In this document: in pieces, positions 42,905 through 51,760 of the stretch
Layout: every line of letters starts with the position of its first letter
Position numbering within the stretch: the first letter of the stretch is position 1
DNA from: Pseudomonadota bacterium
Lineage (GTDB): Bacteria; Pseudomonadota; Alphaproteobacteria; Azospirillales; Azospirillaceae
Direction of reading: 5' to 3'
Length of the DNA: 64,000 bases
Assembly: GCA_023423695.1 (NCBI GenBank)
Contig: JAFAFA010000012.1
Location: 1-64,000, forward strand
Notes under the pieces: generated by a model
What the model saw: only the letters and a program-made list of their open reading frames with translations
What the model was told of the DNA's origin: nothing
The model's database searches: none
Position numbers and translations under genes: made by a program

Positions 42905-43605
42905 AACAACATCTCTTCTTCATGGTTATCGAATTGATGCAAGGTTTTATTGCTTTTGTTCCATCCATATGAAAGTGGGTCTTTACCCACCATTCTCACG
43001 TATCCATGTGGAGCAGCGTGCCCGGCAGATGGGATCGCCGTGGGTTCCTTGGTCGCGGGGATCGCGGGGACCGCCGGGTGAGTTGGCTCCCGATATGCGG
43101 CAAAGACCGCCGCATAGAGAACCCTGCTAACGGTAAGTTACGGTACTCGCCGCAATCCTGACTGCATCATGGCAATGTCAGTTACCGTAAATCACCTTGG
43201 CGAACGGGATCAGTATCCTAGGCTAAGAGAAAATCTGCGCCGATATCAGGATTGCGCTCCATCAATGCCTGACCAACGCTGCTCCGATCTTTGGGGCGTT
43301 CCAACGGATAGGGCTGCTGGACGAGGTAAGACTCGTGATGGAAGTCGGAACTCACGCACAAATCTGAAGACAGGTCATCGACGGACAGTCGCACGACCGG
43401 TCGATCCGCCGGGCGGCATTGGCATGCGGGCGACACAAAACAGTGGGTTGGTGGCCGGCATCGATTTGAGCGCAAACAGCCTGGACCTCGCAGATCCCGG
43501 CGACGGGCTGACCTACACGGTCCACATGGTGGATTCGGCCCGGCAGGCCACAAACGCCCATCCATCCTGCGTTACGATTGATCTGAAAACAGGGGAGTAG
43601 ACACC
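42905..43605. other. 701-base region between divergent genes; promoter area with no sure gene
   Basis: 42905-43000 is AT-rich and should hold the promoter of the hydrolase-to-efflux operon on the minus strand. 43128-43190 holds three related motifs (separate entry). From about 43420 a plus-strand frame reads MRATQNSGLVAGIDLSANSLDLADPGDGLTY and onward to 43600, which might be a short or broken gene, but no ribosome site or family match supports it. Confidence 0.5.
43128..43190. promoter_or_regulatory. Three copies of a TTACGGTAA-like motif (candidate operator)
   Basis: TAACGGTAA (43128-43136), TTACGGTAC (43138-43146) and, inverted, TTACCGTAA (43182-43190). The last two form an 8-base perfect inverted repeat spaced by 36 bases. 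They lie between the divergent hydrolase operon and DUF1269 gene. A DNA-binding regulator is implied, not identified. Confidence 0.4.
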
Positions 43606-44136
43606 ATGTCTGATCTGATCTGCGTCGCCTTCAAGGATAAGGACACGGCGGATCGTGCTCTGACCGAGTTGCGGGAGATGCAACGTGAATATCTCATCGA
43701 TCTTATGGATGCCTGCGTAGCAGTTCGAGAGCAGGACGGAAAGGTGCGACTGAAACAAGCGGTCGATATGGTGTCGATGGGAGCCGCCAGCTCTGGGATT
43801 TCCGGCATGCTCTGGGGATCGCTGGTCGGCCTGTTGTTTCTCAATCCCCTGGCCGGAATGGTCGTGGGCGGAGCCGTCGGCGCCGGTGCCGGCGCCCTGG
43901 CCGGCAGCATGACCGATTACGGCATTCCGGACGATTACATCCGCAAAATAGCCGAAACCATCAAACCTGATACGTCCGCTCTGTTCGTTCTCGTGCGCAA
44001 GGTCAATCCCGACAAGGTTTTGCCTGAACTTGCAAAGTACCAGGGGATGCTTTTGCGCACTTCCCTGACAACCGACCAGGAAAACCGCCTTCGAGAGGCA
44101 TTGAATGGGGTAGGTGCCCAGAGTCTGGAACCATAA
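43606..44136 (+). CDS. DUF1269 domain-containing protein
   Basis: A 176-residue protein: a ferredoxin-like N-terminal half (MSDLICVAFKDKDTADRALTEL and onward to VRLKQAVDM, about 1-55), a hydrophobic glycine-rich hairpin (about 60-105, SGMLWGSLVGLLFLNPLAGMVVGGAVGAGAGALAG) that may insert into membrane, and a C-terminal part with DYIRKIAETIKPDTSALFVLV. This is the DUF1269 layout; members are often next to lipases or stress genes and have no known function. It is divergent from the hydrolase operon and convergent with tauD. Confidence 0.88.
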   Translation: MSDLICVAFKDKDTADRALTELREMQREYLIDLMDACVAVREQDGKVRLKQAVDMVSMGAASSGISGMLWGSLVGLLFLNPLAGMVVGGAVGAGAGALAGSMTDYGIPDDYIRKIAETIKPDTSALFVLVRKVNPDKVLPELAKYQGMLLRTSLTTDQENRLREALNGVGAQSLEP

Positions 44137-44176
44137 AAGGACGATCTGGTTGACCGTGGAGCAACCTCCCCCCTCC

Positions 44177-45028
44177 TCAATATGGCCGGTCGCCTAGAAC
44201 GGTGGCGCGGTGCATGATGCGCCGGTGCGGCGAATAGTCGTTCACCGCGTAATGCTGGGTCGACCTGTTGTCCCACAACACCAGATCGTCGGCTTTCCAG
44301 CGCCAGCGCACCGTGTATTCCGGCCGGCTGATATGGTCGTAAAGGAACTCGAGAATCGCCGCGCTCTCCCGGTCGCTGAGCCCGACGATGCGCGCGGTGA
44401 AGTTCTCGTTCACGAACAGGGCCTTGACGCCACTGACCGGATGGGTGCGGATGACGGGATGGACGACCGCCGGGTGCTTGTCCCGCGCCGTCTTCCAACG
44501 GGCATGGGTCTCAGGGTCGCCATTGTGCCGCCATTCCGGGAAGGAACGGGTGAAGTCGTGCAGGGCCTTCAGCGGCTCCAGCAGGCGACGGACCGGTTCT
44601 GACAGGCCGTTGTAGGCGGCGATGTTGCTGGCCCACACCGTGTCGCCGCCGATCGGCGGGATCAGCTTGCCGGACAGGGCGACGATGGCCGGCGGCGTTT
44701 CGATGCAGGTGACGTCGGTGTGCCAGACGTCGTTGTCGCTGGGATTGTGCGGTCCGGTGTCCAGCACCATGATCTCCGGCTGCTCCGCCACCTTCGGATA
44801 GATCGGGTGGATGTGCAATTGGCCGAAGCGGGCGGCGAAGTCGCGTTGCGCCTTGGGGGTCAGGGGCTGGTTTTCGAAGAACAGGACCTGATGGGCGACC
44901 AGCGCCCGCTCCAACGCGGCCGCTTCGCTCTCGGGCAGCGGGCGGGAGAGGTCGATTCCCTCCACACGCGCGCCGATGGCGGGGCTGACCGGCGTGACGG
45001 TCAGGGTGGACAGGGCAATGTCTGGCAT
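44177..45028 (-). CDS. tauD: Taurine dioxygenase
   Basis: A 283-residue Fe(II)/2-oxoglutarate dioxygenase that hydroxylates taurine so that it breaks to aminoacetaldehyde and sulfite. The iron ligands are H103 and D105 in VWHTDVTCIETPP and the distal His in STQHYAVND (about 260); the 2-oxoglutarate Arg is in RRIMHRATV near 273. TauD-type features VEGIDLSRPL and GGDTVWASN are present. It is last in the tauABCD operon, 54 bases after tauC. The Cys in place of the usual Ser/Phe after WHTDVT is not rare in the family. Confidence 0.92.
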   Translation of the reverse strand: MPDIALSTLTVTPVSPAIGARVEGIDLSRPLPESEAAALERALVAHQVLFFENQPLTPKAQRDFAARFGQLHIHPIYPKVAEQPEIMVLDTGPHNPSDNDVWHTDVTCIETPPAIVALSGKLIPPIGGDTVWASNIAAYNGLSEPVRRLLEPLKALHDFTRSFPEWRHNGDPETHARWKTARDKHPAVVHPVIRTHPVSGVKALFVNENFTARIVGLSDRESAAILEFLYDHISRPEYTVRWRWKADDLVLWDNRSTQHYAVNDYSPHRRIMHRATVLGDRPY

Positions 45029-45082
45029 GGCGGTTCCCCAATCTTGTTGTTCGGCGGCATGCGTTCTTATGGATTGCAGCTC

Positions 45083-45934
45083 TCAGGTCTTGCCCTTCCA
45101 CGGCACCAGCCAGGATTCCAGCAGGCGCATCCCGTAGGAAAAGGCGAAGGCGAAGACCGCGATGATGCCGATGCCGACGAAGACCACGTCGGTGGCGAGG
45201 AAATGCGAGGCGGACATGATCATGAAGCCGATGCCGCGGGTGGCGGCGATCAGCTCCGCCGCGACCAGCGTGCTCCAGCCGACACCGATGCCGATGCGCA
45301 GACCCGTCAGGATCTCCGGCAGGGCGCTGGGCAGCACGATGGCGCGGAACAGCTGCCAGCGGCCGGCACCCAGCGACAGGGCGGCGTTCACCCGCTCGAT
45401 CGGCAACGCCCGCACGCCGGCCTGGGCCGACAGGCAGACCGGCGCGAACATCGCCAGCGTCAGCAGGACGATCTTCGACACCTCGCCGATGCCGAGCCAG
45501 ATGATCATCAGCGGCAGATAGGCGAGCGGCGGCAGCGGCCAGTAGAATTCGATGGGTGTGTCGAAGACGCCCTTGGCCCAGCGGTTCAGCCCCATCGCCA
45601 GCCCGAGCGGAATGCCGAGCGAGGCGGCGATGAGGGCGGCGGAGAAGATGCGGAACAGGCTTGCCGACACATGCTCCCACAGGGTCGCGCCTGCATAGCC
45701 GTCCTCGACGATCGCCAGGAACTGGGTCGCCACCTCTTGCGGCGTGGGCAGGAACAGCGGCGGCACCAGCCGGTACTGCGTCACCAGGAACCACGCCGCC
45801 AGCAGCAGGAGGGCGGTGGCGAGGCTGATCGGGCCGGTGCGCGCACCGTCCAGCCCGAAGGGGTGGAGCCGGACAATCTTCGGCCGGTCCGCGGGGTCGA
45901 CGACATGGTCGCCGGGACGGGCAAGGTCGGTCAT
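45083..45934 (-). CDS. tauC: Taurine/sulfonate ABC transporter permease
   Basis: A 283-residue inner-membrane subunit with six hydrophobic segments and the EAA loop (ERVNAALSLGAGRWQLFRAIVLPSALPEILTGLRIGIG), which contacts the ATPase. Other SsuC/TauC features are WEHVSASLFRIFSAALIAASLGIPLGLAMGL and FYWPLPPLAYLPLMIIWLGIGE. It overlaps tauB by 4 bases and is followed by tauD, giving the standard tauABCD order. Confidence 0.92.
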   Translation of the reverse strand: MTDLARPGDHVVDPADRPKIVRLHPFGLDGARTGPISLATALLLLAAWFLVTQYRLVPPLFLPTPQEVATQFLAIVEDGYAGATLWEHVSASLFRIFSAALIAASLGIPLGLAMGLNRWAKGVFDTPIEFYWPLPPLAYLPLMIIWLGIGEVSKIVLLTLAMFAPVCLSAQAGVRALPIERVNAALSLGAGRWQLFRAIVLPSALPEILTGLRIGIGVGWSTLVAAELIAATRGIGFMIMSASHFLATDVVFVGIGIIAVFAFAFSYGMRLLESWLVPWKGKT

Positions 45935-46734
45935 TGCAGCACCTTCCGGCGGGTATCCATATCTGCGTGCGGGCGGTGCACCAGGGAGCGGATCTCGTCA
46001 TAGAGTTCGGCGAATTCCGGTGCCGACAGGATGGCGCGCACATCGCGCTCGGCGGCGAAACGGCGGACGAAATCCAGGTCGAAGCGGGCGACGATCCGGC
46101 CGGGGCGCGGCGACATCACCACCACCGTGGTGCCGAGGAACAGCGCTTCCTCGATGGAATGGGTGATGAAGAAGATGCGCTTGCCGGTGCGCGCCCAGAC
46201 ATCGATCAGCAATTCCTGCATCTGCTCGCGCGTCAGGCTGTCGAGCGCGCCGAAGGGCTCGTCCATCAGCAGGATCTTTGGATCGGTCGCCAGCGCGCGG
46301 GCGATGCCGACGCGCTGGCGCATGCCGCCCGACAGTTCGTGCGGGGCGGCATCGGCGAAGCTCTCCAGCCCGACCAGCCCCAGCAGTTCCTCCGCCCGCT
46401 CGCGCCGTTCCCTTGCGGGAACGCCGGCGAAGCGCAGGCCGAGCGCTACATTGTCGGCGACGCTGCTCCAGGGCAGCAGCGTGTCCTTCTGGAACACCAC
46501 GCCGCGGTCGGCGCCGGGGCTGGCGACCGGTCGGCCGTCCAGCGTGATCGATCCTTCCGACAGAGGCAGGAAGCCGGCGATGGCGTTCAGCAGCGTCGAT
46601 TTCCCGCAGCCCGATGCCCCGAGCGCCACGACGATGCTGTTGGCGTCGATGTCGAGCGACGCACGGTCCAGCGCATGGACCACCCGGCCGTCGCGGGCGG
46701 AGAAGAAGACACTGGCGTTGCGGACCTGGAGCAT
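45931..46734 (-). CDS. tauB: Taurine/sulfonate ABC transporter ATP-binding protein
   Basis: A 267-residue ATPase: Walker A GASGCGKST near residue 38, Q-loop VFQKDTLLPW, signature LSGGMRQRVGIARAL, Walker B ILLMDEPFGALD, and switch His in ITHSIEEALFLG. LLPWxxVxxNVALGLRFAGV is typical of the SsuB/TauB/NrtD group. It energises uptake through TauC with the binding protein TauA, 25 bases upstream. Confidence 0.92.
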   Translation of the reverse strand: MLQVRNASVFFSARDGRVVHALDRASLDIDANSIVVALGASGCGKSTLLNAIAGFLPLSEGSITLDGRPVASPGADRGVVFQKDTLLPWSSVADNVALGLRFAGVPARERRERAEELLGLVGLESFADAAPHELSGGMRQRVGIARALATDPKILLMDEPFGALDSLTREQMQELLIDVWARTGKRIFFITHSIEEALFLGTTVVVMSPRPGRIVARFDLDFVRRFAAERDVRAILSAPEFAELYDEIRSLVHRPHADMDTRRKVLQ

Positions 46735-46759
46735 GGGCGCTCTCCCGTCAGCCGTTGGC

Positions 46760-47788
46760 TCAGCGGATGTCCTTGACGTACTCCGCGGTGACGAAGCCGC
46801 CGTAGCTGGGCAGCACGGTGGTGATCTTCTTCTGCACCTTCAGGAACTCCGCCGTGTCCTTCAGGATTTTGGCGGCACCGGCGGCTTCGTTGCCGGCCAG
46901 CCAGGCGGTGGAGGCCTGCACCTCCGCCGGGACCAGCGACAGGTTGGTCAGCGCCGACGCCTGATTGGACGGCGTGCCGCCCAGCAGCTTCGCCAGCGTC
47001 TTCGCATTTTCCGAATCCGGCCCCCAGGCCGCCTTGTCGTTGCGGAAGGAAGCGCTGTAGCGCTCGATGGTGCCGGCGAAGCCCTTGAGGAAGGCCGGAT
47101 TGTCCTTGGCGAAGGCGGCGGTCGCCACCCAGGCGCTGAAGGTCGGGGCGCCACGGTCAGCCACCTCGCGCGAGGTCAGCAGCACCTTGCCGGTCTTCTT
47201 CAACTCGGTCAGGGCGGGATCCCAGACGAAGGCACCGTCCACATCTCCGCGGTTCCAGGCGGCGACGATGTCCGGCTGCGGGATGGCGAAGACCTGCGCG
47301 TCACGCTCCGTGAGCTTCTCCTGCTTCAGCACGGCGAGCAGCTGGTAATGGTCGGTGGAAACCGGGGCGGCGGCGAGCTTCTTGCCCTTCAGGTCCGACG
47401 GTTTTTCGATGCCGGACCCGTTGCGCACCACCAGCGCCTCGTCGGTGCCGGAGATGGTCGCGAGGTGGAAGGCCTTCACGTCCAGCCCGCGGCTGACCGC
47501 GGCGGCGAAGGGGCTGGAGCCGACATAGCCGACCTGCACGTCGCCCGAGGCGATGGCGGCGAAGATCTCAGCACCCGAATTGAACTTGCGGAAGTCGATC
47601 TCGGTGCCCGTCGCCTTGGCGAAATCGCCGTTGGCGATGGCGACCGAGGACGGCAGCGCGTCGGTCTGATAGCCGACCACGACCTTGCCGGATGCGGCTT
47701 CGGCGGTGGAGAGGGCGGTGAAGGAGGCGGCAAAGGGAGAAACCGTCGCCAGGGCCGCAGAGAGGAGGGTGGGCAGATTGGGCTTCAT
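46760..47788 (-). CDS. tauA: Taurine ABC transporter substrate-binding protein
   Basis: A 342-residue periplasmic protein with a signal peptide ending near STAEAAS (about residues 1-31). The mature part begins VVVGYQTDALPSSVAIANGDFAKATG, with FRKFNSGAEIFAAIASGDVQVGYVGSSPFAAAVSRG, SDLKGKKLAAAPVSTDHYQL and GAFVWDPALTEL, as in TauA. The start ATG at 47788 follows GGGGGA by 6 bases; an ATG six codons earlier is weaker. It is the first gene of tauABCD, with an AT-rich promoter region upstream. Confidence 0.92.
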   Translation of the reverse strand: MKPNLPTLLSAALATVSPFAASFTALSTAEAASGKVVVGYQTDALPSSVAIANGDFAKATGTEIDFRKFNSGAEIFAAIASGDVQVGYVGSSPFAAAVSRGLDVKAFHLATISGTDEALVVRNGSGIEKPSDLKGKKLAAAPVSTDHYQLLAVLKQEKLTERDAQVFAIPQPDIVAAWNRGDVDGAFVWDPALTELKKTGKVLLTSREVADRGAPTFSAWVATAAFAKDNPAFLKGFAGTIERYSASFRNDKAAWGPDSENAKTLAKLLGGTPSNQASALTNLSLVPAEVQASTAWLAGNEAAGAAKILKDTAEFLKVQKKITTVLPSYGGFVTAEYVKDIR

Positions 47789-48176
47789 CGTCGTATCCCC
47801 CGTCACGGTGTGAATGCCGGCATGCGGGCGCCGGAAATCCGAAAGTCCGTGAACTTTAAATCGACACTTCTGCCGTTGTCATCACAAAATCTACTTTCCT
47901 ACATGGAAATATATTATATATACGTGTTTGTTGTGTTGATATTTGCATTCAGAGCGGCTCCCAGCGCTATGGCGGGCTGGAATTCCCCACCCTCTTGTGT
48001 CCATCCGCGAGACAGGCGCCATCAAAAACATCGCCTGACACAAAGCTGACGCTTGACCTCACCTCATTTTCCTATTTTCCTATAGATAATTCATGAATTA
48101 AACGCTCTGAGTTTGTTCTATATGCGCAGCGGTTCAGAGGCGCCACGGCCCCAACGATCTGACAAGGAGATCTGCC
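47789..48176. promoter_or_regulatory. AT-rich divergent promoter region between tauA and the ORF at 48177
   Basis: This is the most AT-rich stretch of the window (47870-47960 and 48060-48120). It contains the inverted repeat TTTCC-TACAT-GGAAA (47895-47909), a tandem CCTATTTTCCTATAG (48071-48085) and a perfect 14-base palindrome TAATTCATGAATTA (48087-48100). These are candidate operators for sulfur-starvation control (a CysB/Cbl-type LysR protein would be expected). No coding frame is seen. Confidence 0.5.
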
Positions 48177-48407
48177 ATGCAGGGTTTGGATGATTTTGAC
48201 CGGATGGTTATGGCGTCGCTCTGTCCCTCCGGCGCGCTCGTGCTGCCGCTTTTGCCCCCGGAGGGGCCGGCGGCCGACCTGGCTGTGAGGGTGAGCGACC
48301 ATGGCGTCGCGGACACTGGCGACGAGAACGGTGGCCTGTTTCCCCTCGGCCTCGGCCTCGGCATCGTCTCGGCCCTTCTGCTGGCATCGCTGGCGGCGCT
48401 GGCCTGA
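48177..48407 (+). CDS. Small hypothetical membrane protein
   Basis: A 76-residue protein: an acidic N-terminal part (LDDFDRMVMASLCPSG) and a C-terminal hydrophobic helix (about 54-76, LFPLGLGLGIVSALLLASLAALA). The ribosome site AGGAG is 7 bases before the ATG, and a 14-base palindrome lies about 77 bases upstream, which supports a real gene. No family recognised. It is followed at 136 bases by the nitroreductase-like gene and may start the plus-strand sulfur operon. Confidence 0.5.
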   Translation: MQGLDDFDRMVMASLCPSGALVLPLLPPEGPAADLAVRVSDHGVADTGDENGGLFPLGLGLGIVSALLLASLAALA

Positions 48408-48542
48408 TCGGGCTGCCGGTCACGTCCACACTCCCCGCTCGCCCCCGGCACCCTGCCCCGCGCAGTCCACAAGGACAAACGAATCGACGACCGCCGCCAG
48501 CATGTGTGGTCGTGATACAATCCCCCGACGGAGGCCGCTCCC

Positions 48543-49160
48543 ATGCCGGACATCCCTCTTCCCGTCACCGAAAATCTGCCCGATGGCATCGCCCTGGCCG
48601 CCGACCGCCTGTTTTTCAGCGCCCGCACGCCGCAATCCTGGTCCGACCGGCCGGTTCCGGAGGACACGATCCACCGCCTCTACGATCTGGTCCGGCTGGC
48701 GCCGACCGCCTTCAACGGCAGCCCGGCGCGCTTCATCTTCCTGACCACACCGGAGGCGAAGGAGCGGCTGCGCCCGGCGCTGAGCCGCGGCAACCAGTCC
48801 AAGCTGACGGCCGGCGCCATCGCCATCATCGCCTATGACCGCCGCTTCTTCGAACATCTGCCGCTGCTGAGCCCGCATTACGACCCTTCGCCGATGTTCG
48901 TCGAGGAGCCGTCGCTGGCCGAGACCACGGCGTTCCGCAACGGGTCGCTTCAAGCCGGCTATCTGATCCTGGCCGCCCGCCTGCTGGGCCTGGATGCCGG
49001 ACCGATGTCCGGCTTCGACGCCGAAGCGGTCGATGCGGAGTTCTTCGCCGACGGCCGGCTGCGGACGAACCTGCTGGTGGCCCTGGGCCATGCCGACGGA
49101 TCGCCGTCCCGCCCGCGCGCCCCGCGGCTGGATGTGTCGAAAGCGGTGGTGATCCTTTGA
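48543..49160 (+). CDS. Nitroreductase-family protein, RutE-like (malonic semialdehyde reductase type)
   Basis: A 205-residue flavin oxidoreductase. Family motifs are FFSARTPQSWSDRPVPEDTIHRLYDL, LAPTAFNGSPARFIFL (flavin-binding Ser/Asn region), AFRNGSLQAGYLILAARLLGLDAGPMSGFD and a final LVALGHADG. The best fit is the RutE/HadB-like subgroup that reduces malonic semialdehyde to 3-hydroxypropionate, yet no rut pyrimidine genes are present. Placed directly before a sulfur-compound ABC operon, it may act on an aldehyde left after desulfonation or give reduced flavin to a monooxygenase; both are conjecture. Confidence 0.82.
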   Translation: MPDIPLPVTENLPDGIALAADRLFFSARTPQSWSDRPVPEDTIHRLYDLVRLAPTAFNGSPARFIFLTTPEAKERLRPALSRGNQSKLTAGAIAIIAYDRRFFEHLPLLSPHYDPSPMFVEEPSLAETTAFRNGSLQAGYLILAARLLGLDAGPMSGFDAEAVDAEFFADGRLRTNLLVALGHADGSPSRPRAPRLDVSKAVVIL

Positions 49161-49235
49161 TTCACCTGCCTGTGATCCCAACACCGTAACGGCCGGCCCG
49201 TCCAACGACTGAACCGGCCGAACCGGAGAGCCATC

Positions 49236-50318
49236 ATGAGCGTGAACGACACGGCCGCCGCCTTGCCGGCGGCCAACGGCAGAGCCTTGCCGAGTGGAGC
49301 CTCCCTGCCATCCGTCCCAGTGGCATCCGCCCCACTGGCATCCGGCATCCCGCTGCGCTTTTCCACCGCCGCCCTGCTGTGGTTCGCAGCATCCGGGGTG
49401 ACCGCCCTGTGGCCCGATGCAGCCGATGCCGAGGCGTGGGAGCGGACCGGAGAGTTCGCCAGTCTGCTGGCGGTCGCCGCCGGATTGCTGGCGCTGATCG
49501 CTCCACTGACCGCGGTCATCCGCCCGGCGCCGCGCAGCCGGCTCGCATCATCCATTGCGGGATTGTCGGCATCGATGCCCTGGCTGGTCGTCGTGGCGCT
49601 GGGCGTCATCGGCTGGGAGATCCTGACCGCGAAGCTCGGTCTGCTGCCGCGCCCCTTCTTCGTGCCGCCGCAGGCGCTGCTGGAGGTCTATCTCGACGAC
49701 TGGCCACGGCTGCTCGACTGCTTCGCCGCCTCGCTGACGCTGCTGGTCACCGGCTATGCCGTGGGCTCGGTGCTGGGGGTGGTGACGGGTGTCGCCATCG
49801 GCTGGTCGCGGGCGGTCGGCTATTGGGTCCACCCGGTTTTGCGGCTGATCGGCCCGCTGCCGGCCACCGCCTGGCTGCCCATCGCCTTCTTCGCCTTCCC
49901 CACCAGCTGGAGCGCCAGCGTCTTCCTGATCGCGCTGGCCAGCGGCGTGCCGGTGACCGTGCTGACCTGGTCCGGCGTGGCCGGGGTCAACAGCGCCTAT
50001 TACGACATCGCCCGCACGCTGGGCGCGTCACAGCGCTTCCTGGTGCTGAAGGTCGCCGTGCCGGCAGCGATGCCGCATGTCTTCGTCGGGCTCTTCATGG
50101 GGCTCGGCGCCTCCTTCGCCGTGCTGGTGGTGGCGGAGATGCTGGGCGTGAAGTCCGGTGTCGGCTGGTACCTGCAATGGGTCCAGGGATGGGCCGCCTA
50201 CGGCAACATGTACGCCGCGCTGCTGGTGATGGCGCTGCTCTGCTCCGGTCTGGTGGCGCTGCTGTTCCGCGTCCGCGACCGCCTGCTCGCCTGGCAGAAG
50301 GGAATGCTCAAATGGTAG
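49236..50318 (+). CDS. ABC transporter permease (SsuC/TauC type) with extra N-terminal helices
   Basis: A 360-residue inner-membrane protein. Residues 30-100 add a Pro/Ala-rich tail and two hydrophobic segments not found in ordinary SsuC (about 250-280 residues). The core (about 110-355) has WLVVVALGVIGWEILTAKLGLLPRPFFVPP, VTGYAVGSVLGVVTGVAIGWS, LIGPLPATAWLPIAFFAFP and the EAA loop YDIARTLGASQRFLVLKVAVPAAMPHVFVGLFMGLG. The start follows GGAGAG by 5 bases. It overlaps the ATPase gene by 7 bases. Probable cargo is a sulfonate, sulfate ester or thiol derivative, judged from the operon. Confidence 0.9.
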   Translation: MSVNDTAAALPAANGRALPSGASLPSVPVASAPLASGIPLRFSTAALLWFAASGVTALWPDAADAEAWERTGEFASLLAVAAGLLALIAPLTAVIRPAPRSRLASSIAGLSASMPWLVVVALGVIGWEILTAKLGLLPRPFFVPPQALLEVYLDDWPRLLDCFAASLTLLVTGYAVGSVLGVVTGVAIGWSRAVGYWVHPVLRLIGPLPATAWLPIAFFAFPTSWSASVFLIALASGVPVTVLTWSGVAGVNSAYYDIARTLGASQRFLVLKVAVPAAMPHVFVGLFMGLGASFAVLVVAEMLGVKSGVGWYLQWVQGWAAYGNMYAALLVMALLCSGLVALLFRVRDRLLAWQKGMLKW

Positions 50319-51094
50319 CGCTGGAAAGCTCCGAAACCGCCGGCATGACCATCGACGTGCAGGCGGTCAGCCACAGCTTCGAACTGCACGGCGCGCCGCT
50401 GCCGGTGCTGGACGGGGTGGAACTGCGGGTGGAACCGGGCGAGCTGGTCGCCCTGCTGGGACCGTCGGGCTGCGGCAAATCCACCCTGCTGCGCCTCGTC
50501 GCCGGGCTGGAGCCGCCCAGCCATGGCCGCATCCTGGCCGACGGCCGCCAGATCGACGGCCCCGACCCGTCGCGCGTCGTCGTGTTCCAGGATCCGACTC
50601 TCTATCCCTGGCGCACCGTACGCGACAACGTCGCCCTGGGGCTGGAGGCGCGCGGCCTGCTGCGCGCCCAGGGCCATCGGGTGGACAAGGCGCTGGCCCT
50701 GGTCGGTCTGACCGGCTTCGAGAAGGCCTATCCGCACCAGCTGTCGGGCGGCATGGCGCAGCGTGCGGCGCTGGCCCGCGCCCTGGTCAACGACCCGCGC
50801 CTGCTGATCCTCGACGAACCGCTGGGCAAGCTCGACAGCCTGACACGGCTGGCCATGCAGAGCGAGCTGGTCGATCTGTGGCGCGGCACCGGCTTCACCG
50901 GCCTGCTGGTGACGCACGACGTCGAGGAGGCGCTGTTCATGGCGACCCGCGTCATCGTGTTCAGCGGTCGCCCCGCCCGCATCAAGGCCGATTTGCCGGT
51001 GGACCGCCCCTATCCCCGCCACCGCGGCGATCCGGTTCTGACCGAGCTTCGCCACCGCATTCTCGAACTGCTCGGCCTTGCCGAGACCTGGTGA
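50312..51094 (+). CDS. ABC transporter ATP-binding protein (SsuB/TauB type)
   Basis: A 260-residue ATPase: Walker A GPSGCGKST, Q-loop VFQDPTLYPWRTVRDNVALGLE, signature LSGGMAQRAALARALV, Walker B LLILDEPLGKLD (Gly-Lys where Phe-Gly-Ala is common) and switch His in VTHDVEEALFM. It starts inside the permease gene end, so the two proteins are made together. It is followed after 12 bases by the thiol dioxygenase gene. Confidence 0.9.
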   Translation: MVALESSETAGMTIDVQAVSHSFELHGAPLPVLDGVELRVEPGELVALLGPSGCGKSTLLRLVAGLEPPSHGRILADGRQIDGPDPSRVVVFQDPTLYPWRTVRDNVALGLEARGLLRAQGHRVDKALALVGLTGFEKAYPHQLSGGMAQRAALARALVNDPRLLILDEPLGKLDSLTRLAMQSELVDLWRGTGFTGLLVTHDVEEALFMATRVIVFSGRPARIKADLPVDRPYPRHRGDPVLTELRHRILELLGLAETW

Positions 51095-51106
51095 GGACAC
51101 CCGATC

Positions 51107-51745
51107 ATGCCCGACAGCCTCTCAACCGAAACAGCCGCCCCCAACCTGCCCCGCCTGCGCGGATTCATCGCCGACTTCACCCGGCTGATCGAGCGACATG
51201 GCGGCGATGAAGCCGCCGTGCTGGACGCCGGCCATGCACTGCTGGCCGAGCTGATCGCGACCGACGACTGGCTGCCCGACGCCTACGCCCGGCCCGATCC
51301 GGTCCATTACCGCCAATATCTGCTGCATTGCGACCCGTATGAGCGCTTCTCCGTCGTCAGCTTCGTCTGGGGGGCGGGGCAGCGGACGCCGATCCACGAC
51401 CACACCGTCTGGGGACTCGTCGGCATCCTGCGCGGGGCGGAGTGCTCGCAACGTTACGACCTCCAGCCGCAGGAGGGCCCGCCCCTGGCCCATCCGCCCG
51501 AAATCCTGAACACGGGTTCGGTCGAAGCCGTGTCGCCCCGCATCGGCGATGTCCACGCCATCGCCAATGCGCTGGCCGACCGGCCGTCCATCAGCATCCA
51601 CGTCTATGGCGGCAACATCGGTGCCATCCGGCGGTCGGTGTTCGATCCGCTGACCGGCCGGCGCAAGCCCTTCATCTCCGGCTATGCCAACAGCGCCCTG
51701 CCCAACCTGTGGGACCGCTCGCAGCCCGTCCCCCACGCCGCCTGA
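51107..51745 (+). CDS. Cysteine dioxygenase-family thiol dioxygenase
   Basis: A 212-residue cupin-fold non-heme iron enzyme that oxidises a thiol to a sulfinate. The three His ligands are H97 and H99 (TPIHDHTVWGLVGILRGAE) and H165 (SISIHVYGGN). The substrate-region sequence is VHYRQYLLHCDPYERFSVVSFVWG. Bacterial members act on cysteine, 3-mercaptopropionate or mercaptosuccinate; I cannot decide which. Finding it inside an ABC uptake operon with a rhodanese suggests the imported compound carries or yields a thiol. GAGG lies upstream of the ATG. Confidence 0.87.
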   Translation: MPDSLSTETAAPNLPRLRGFIADFTRLIERHGGDEAAVLDAGHALLAELIATDDWLPDAYARPDPVHYRQYLLHCDPYERFSVVSFVWGAGQRTPIHDHTVWGLVGILRGAECSQRYDLQPQEGPPLAHPPEILNTGSVEAVSPRIGDVHAIANALADRPSISIHVYGGNIGAIRRSVFDPLTGRRKPFISGYANSALPNLWDRSQPVPHAA

Positions 51746-51760
51746 GGATCACCAGACATC

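Noticed and set aside
43169..43600. A 143-codon plus-strand frame in the gap before the DUF1269 gene
   Set aside because: Composition is non-uniform, there is no ribosome site and no family similarity; at most its last third could be a remnant.
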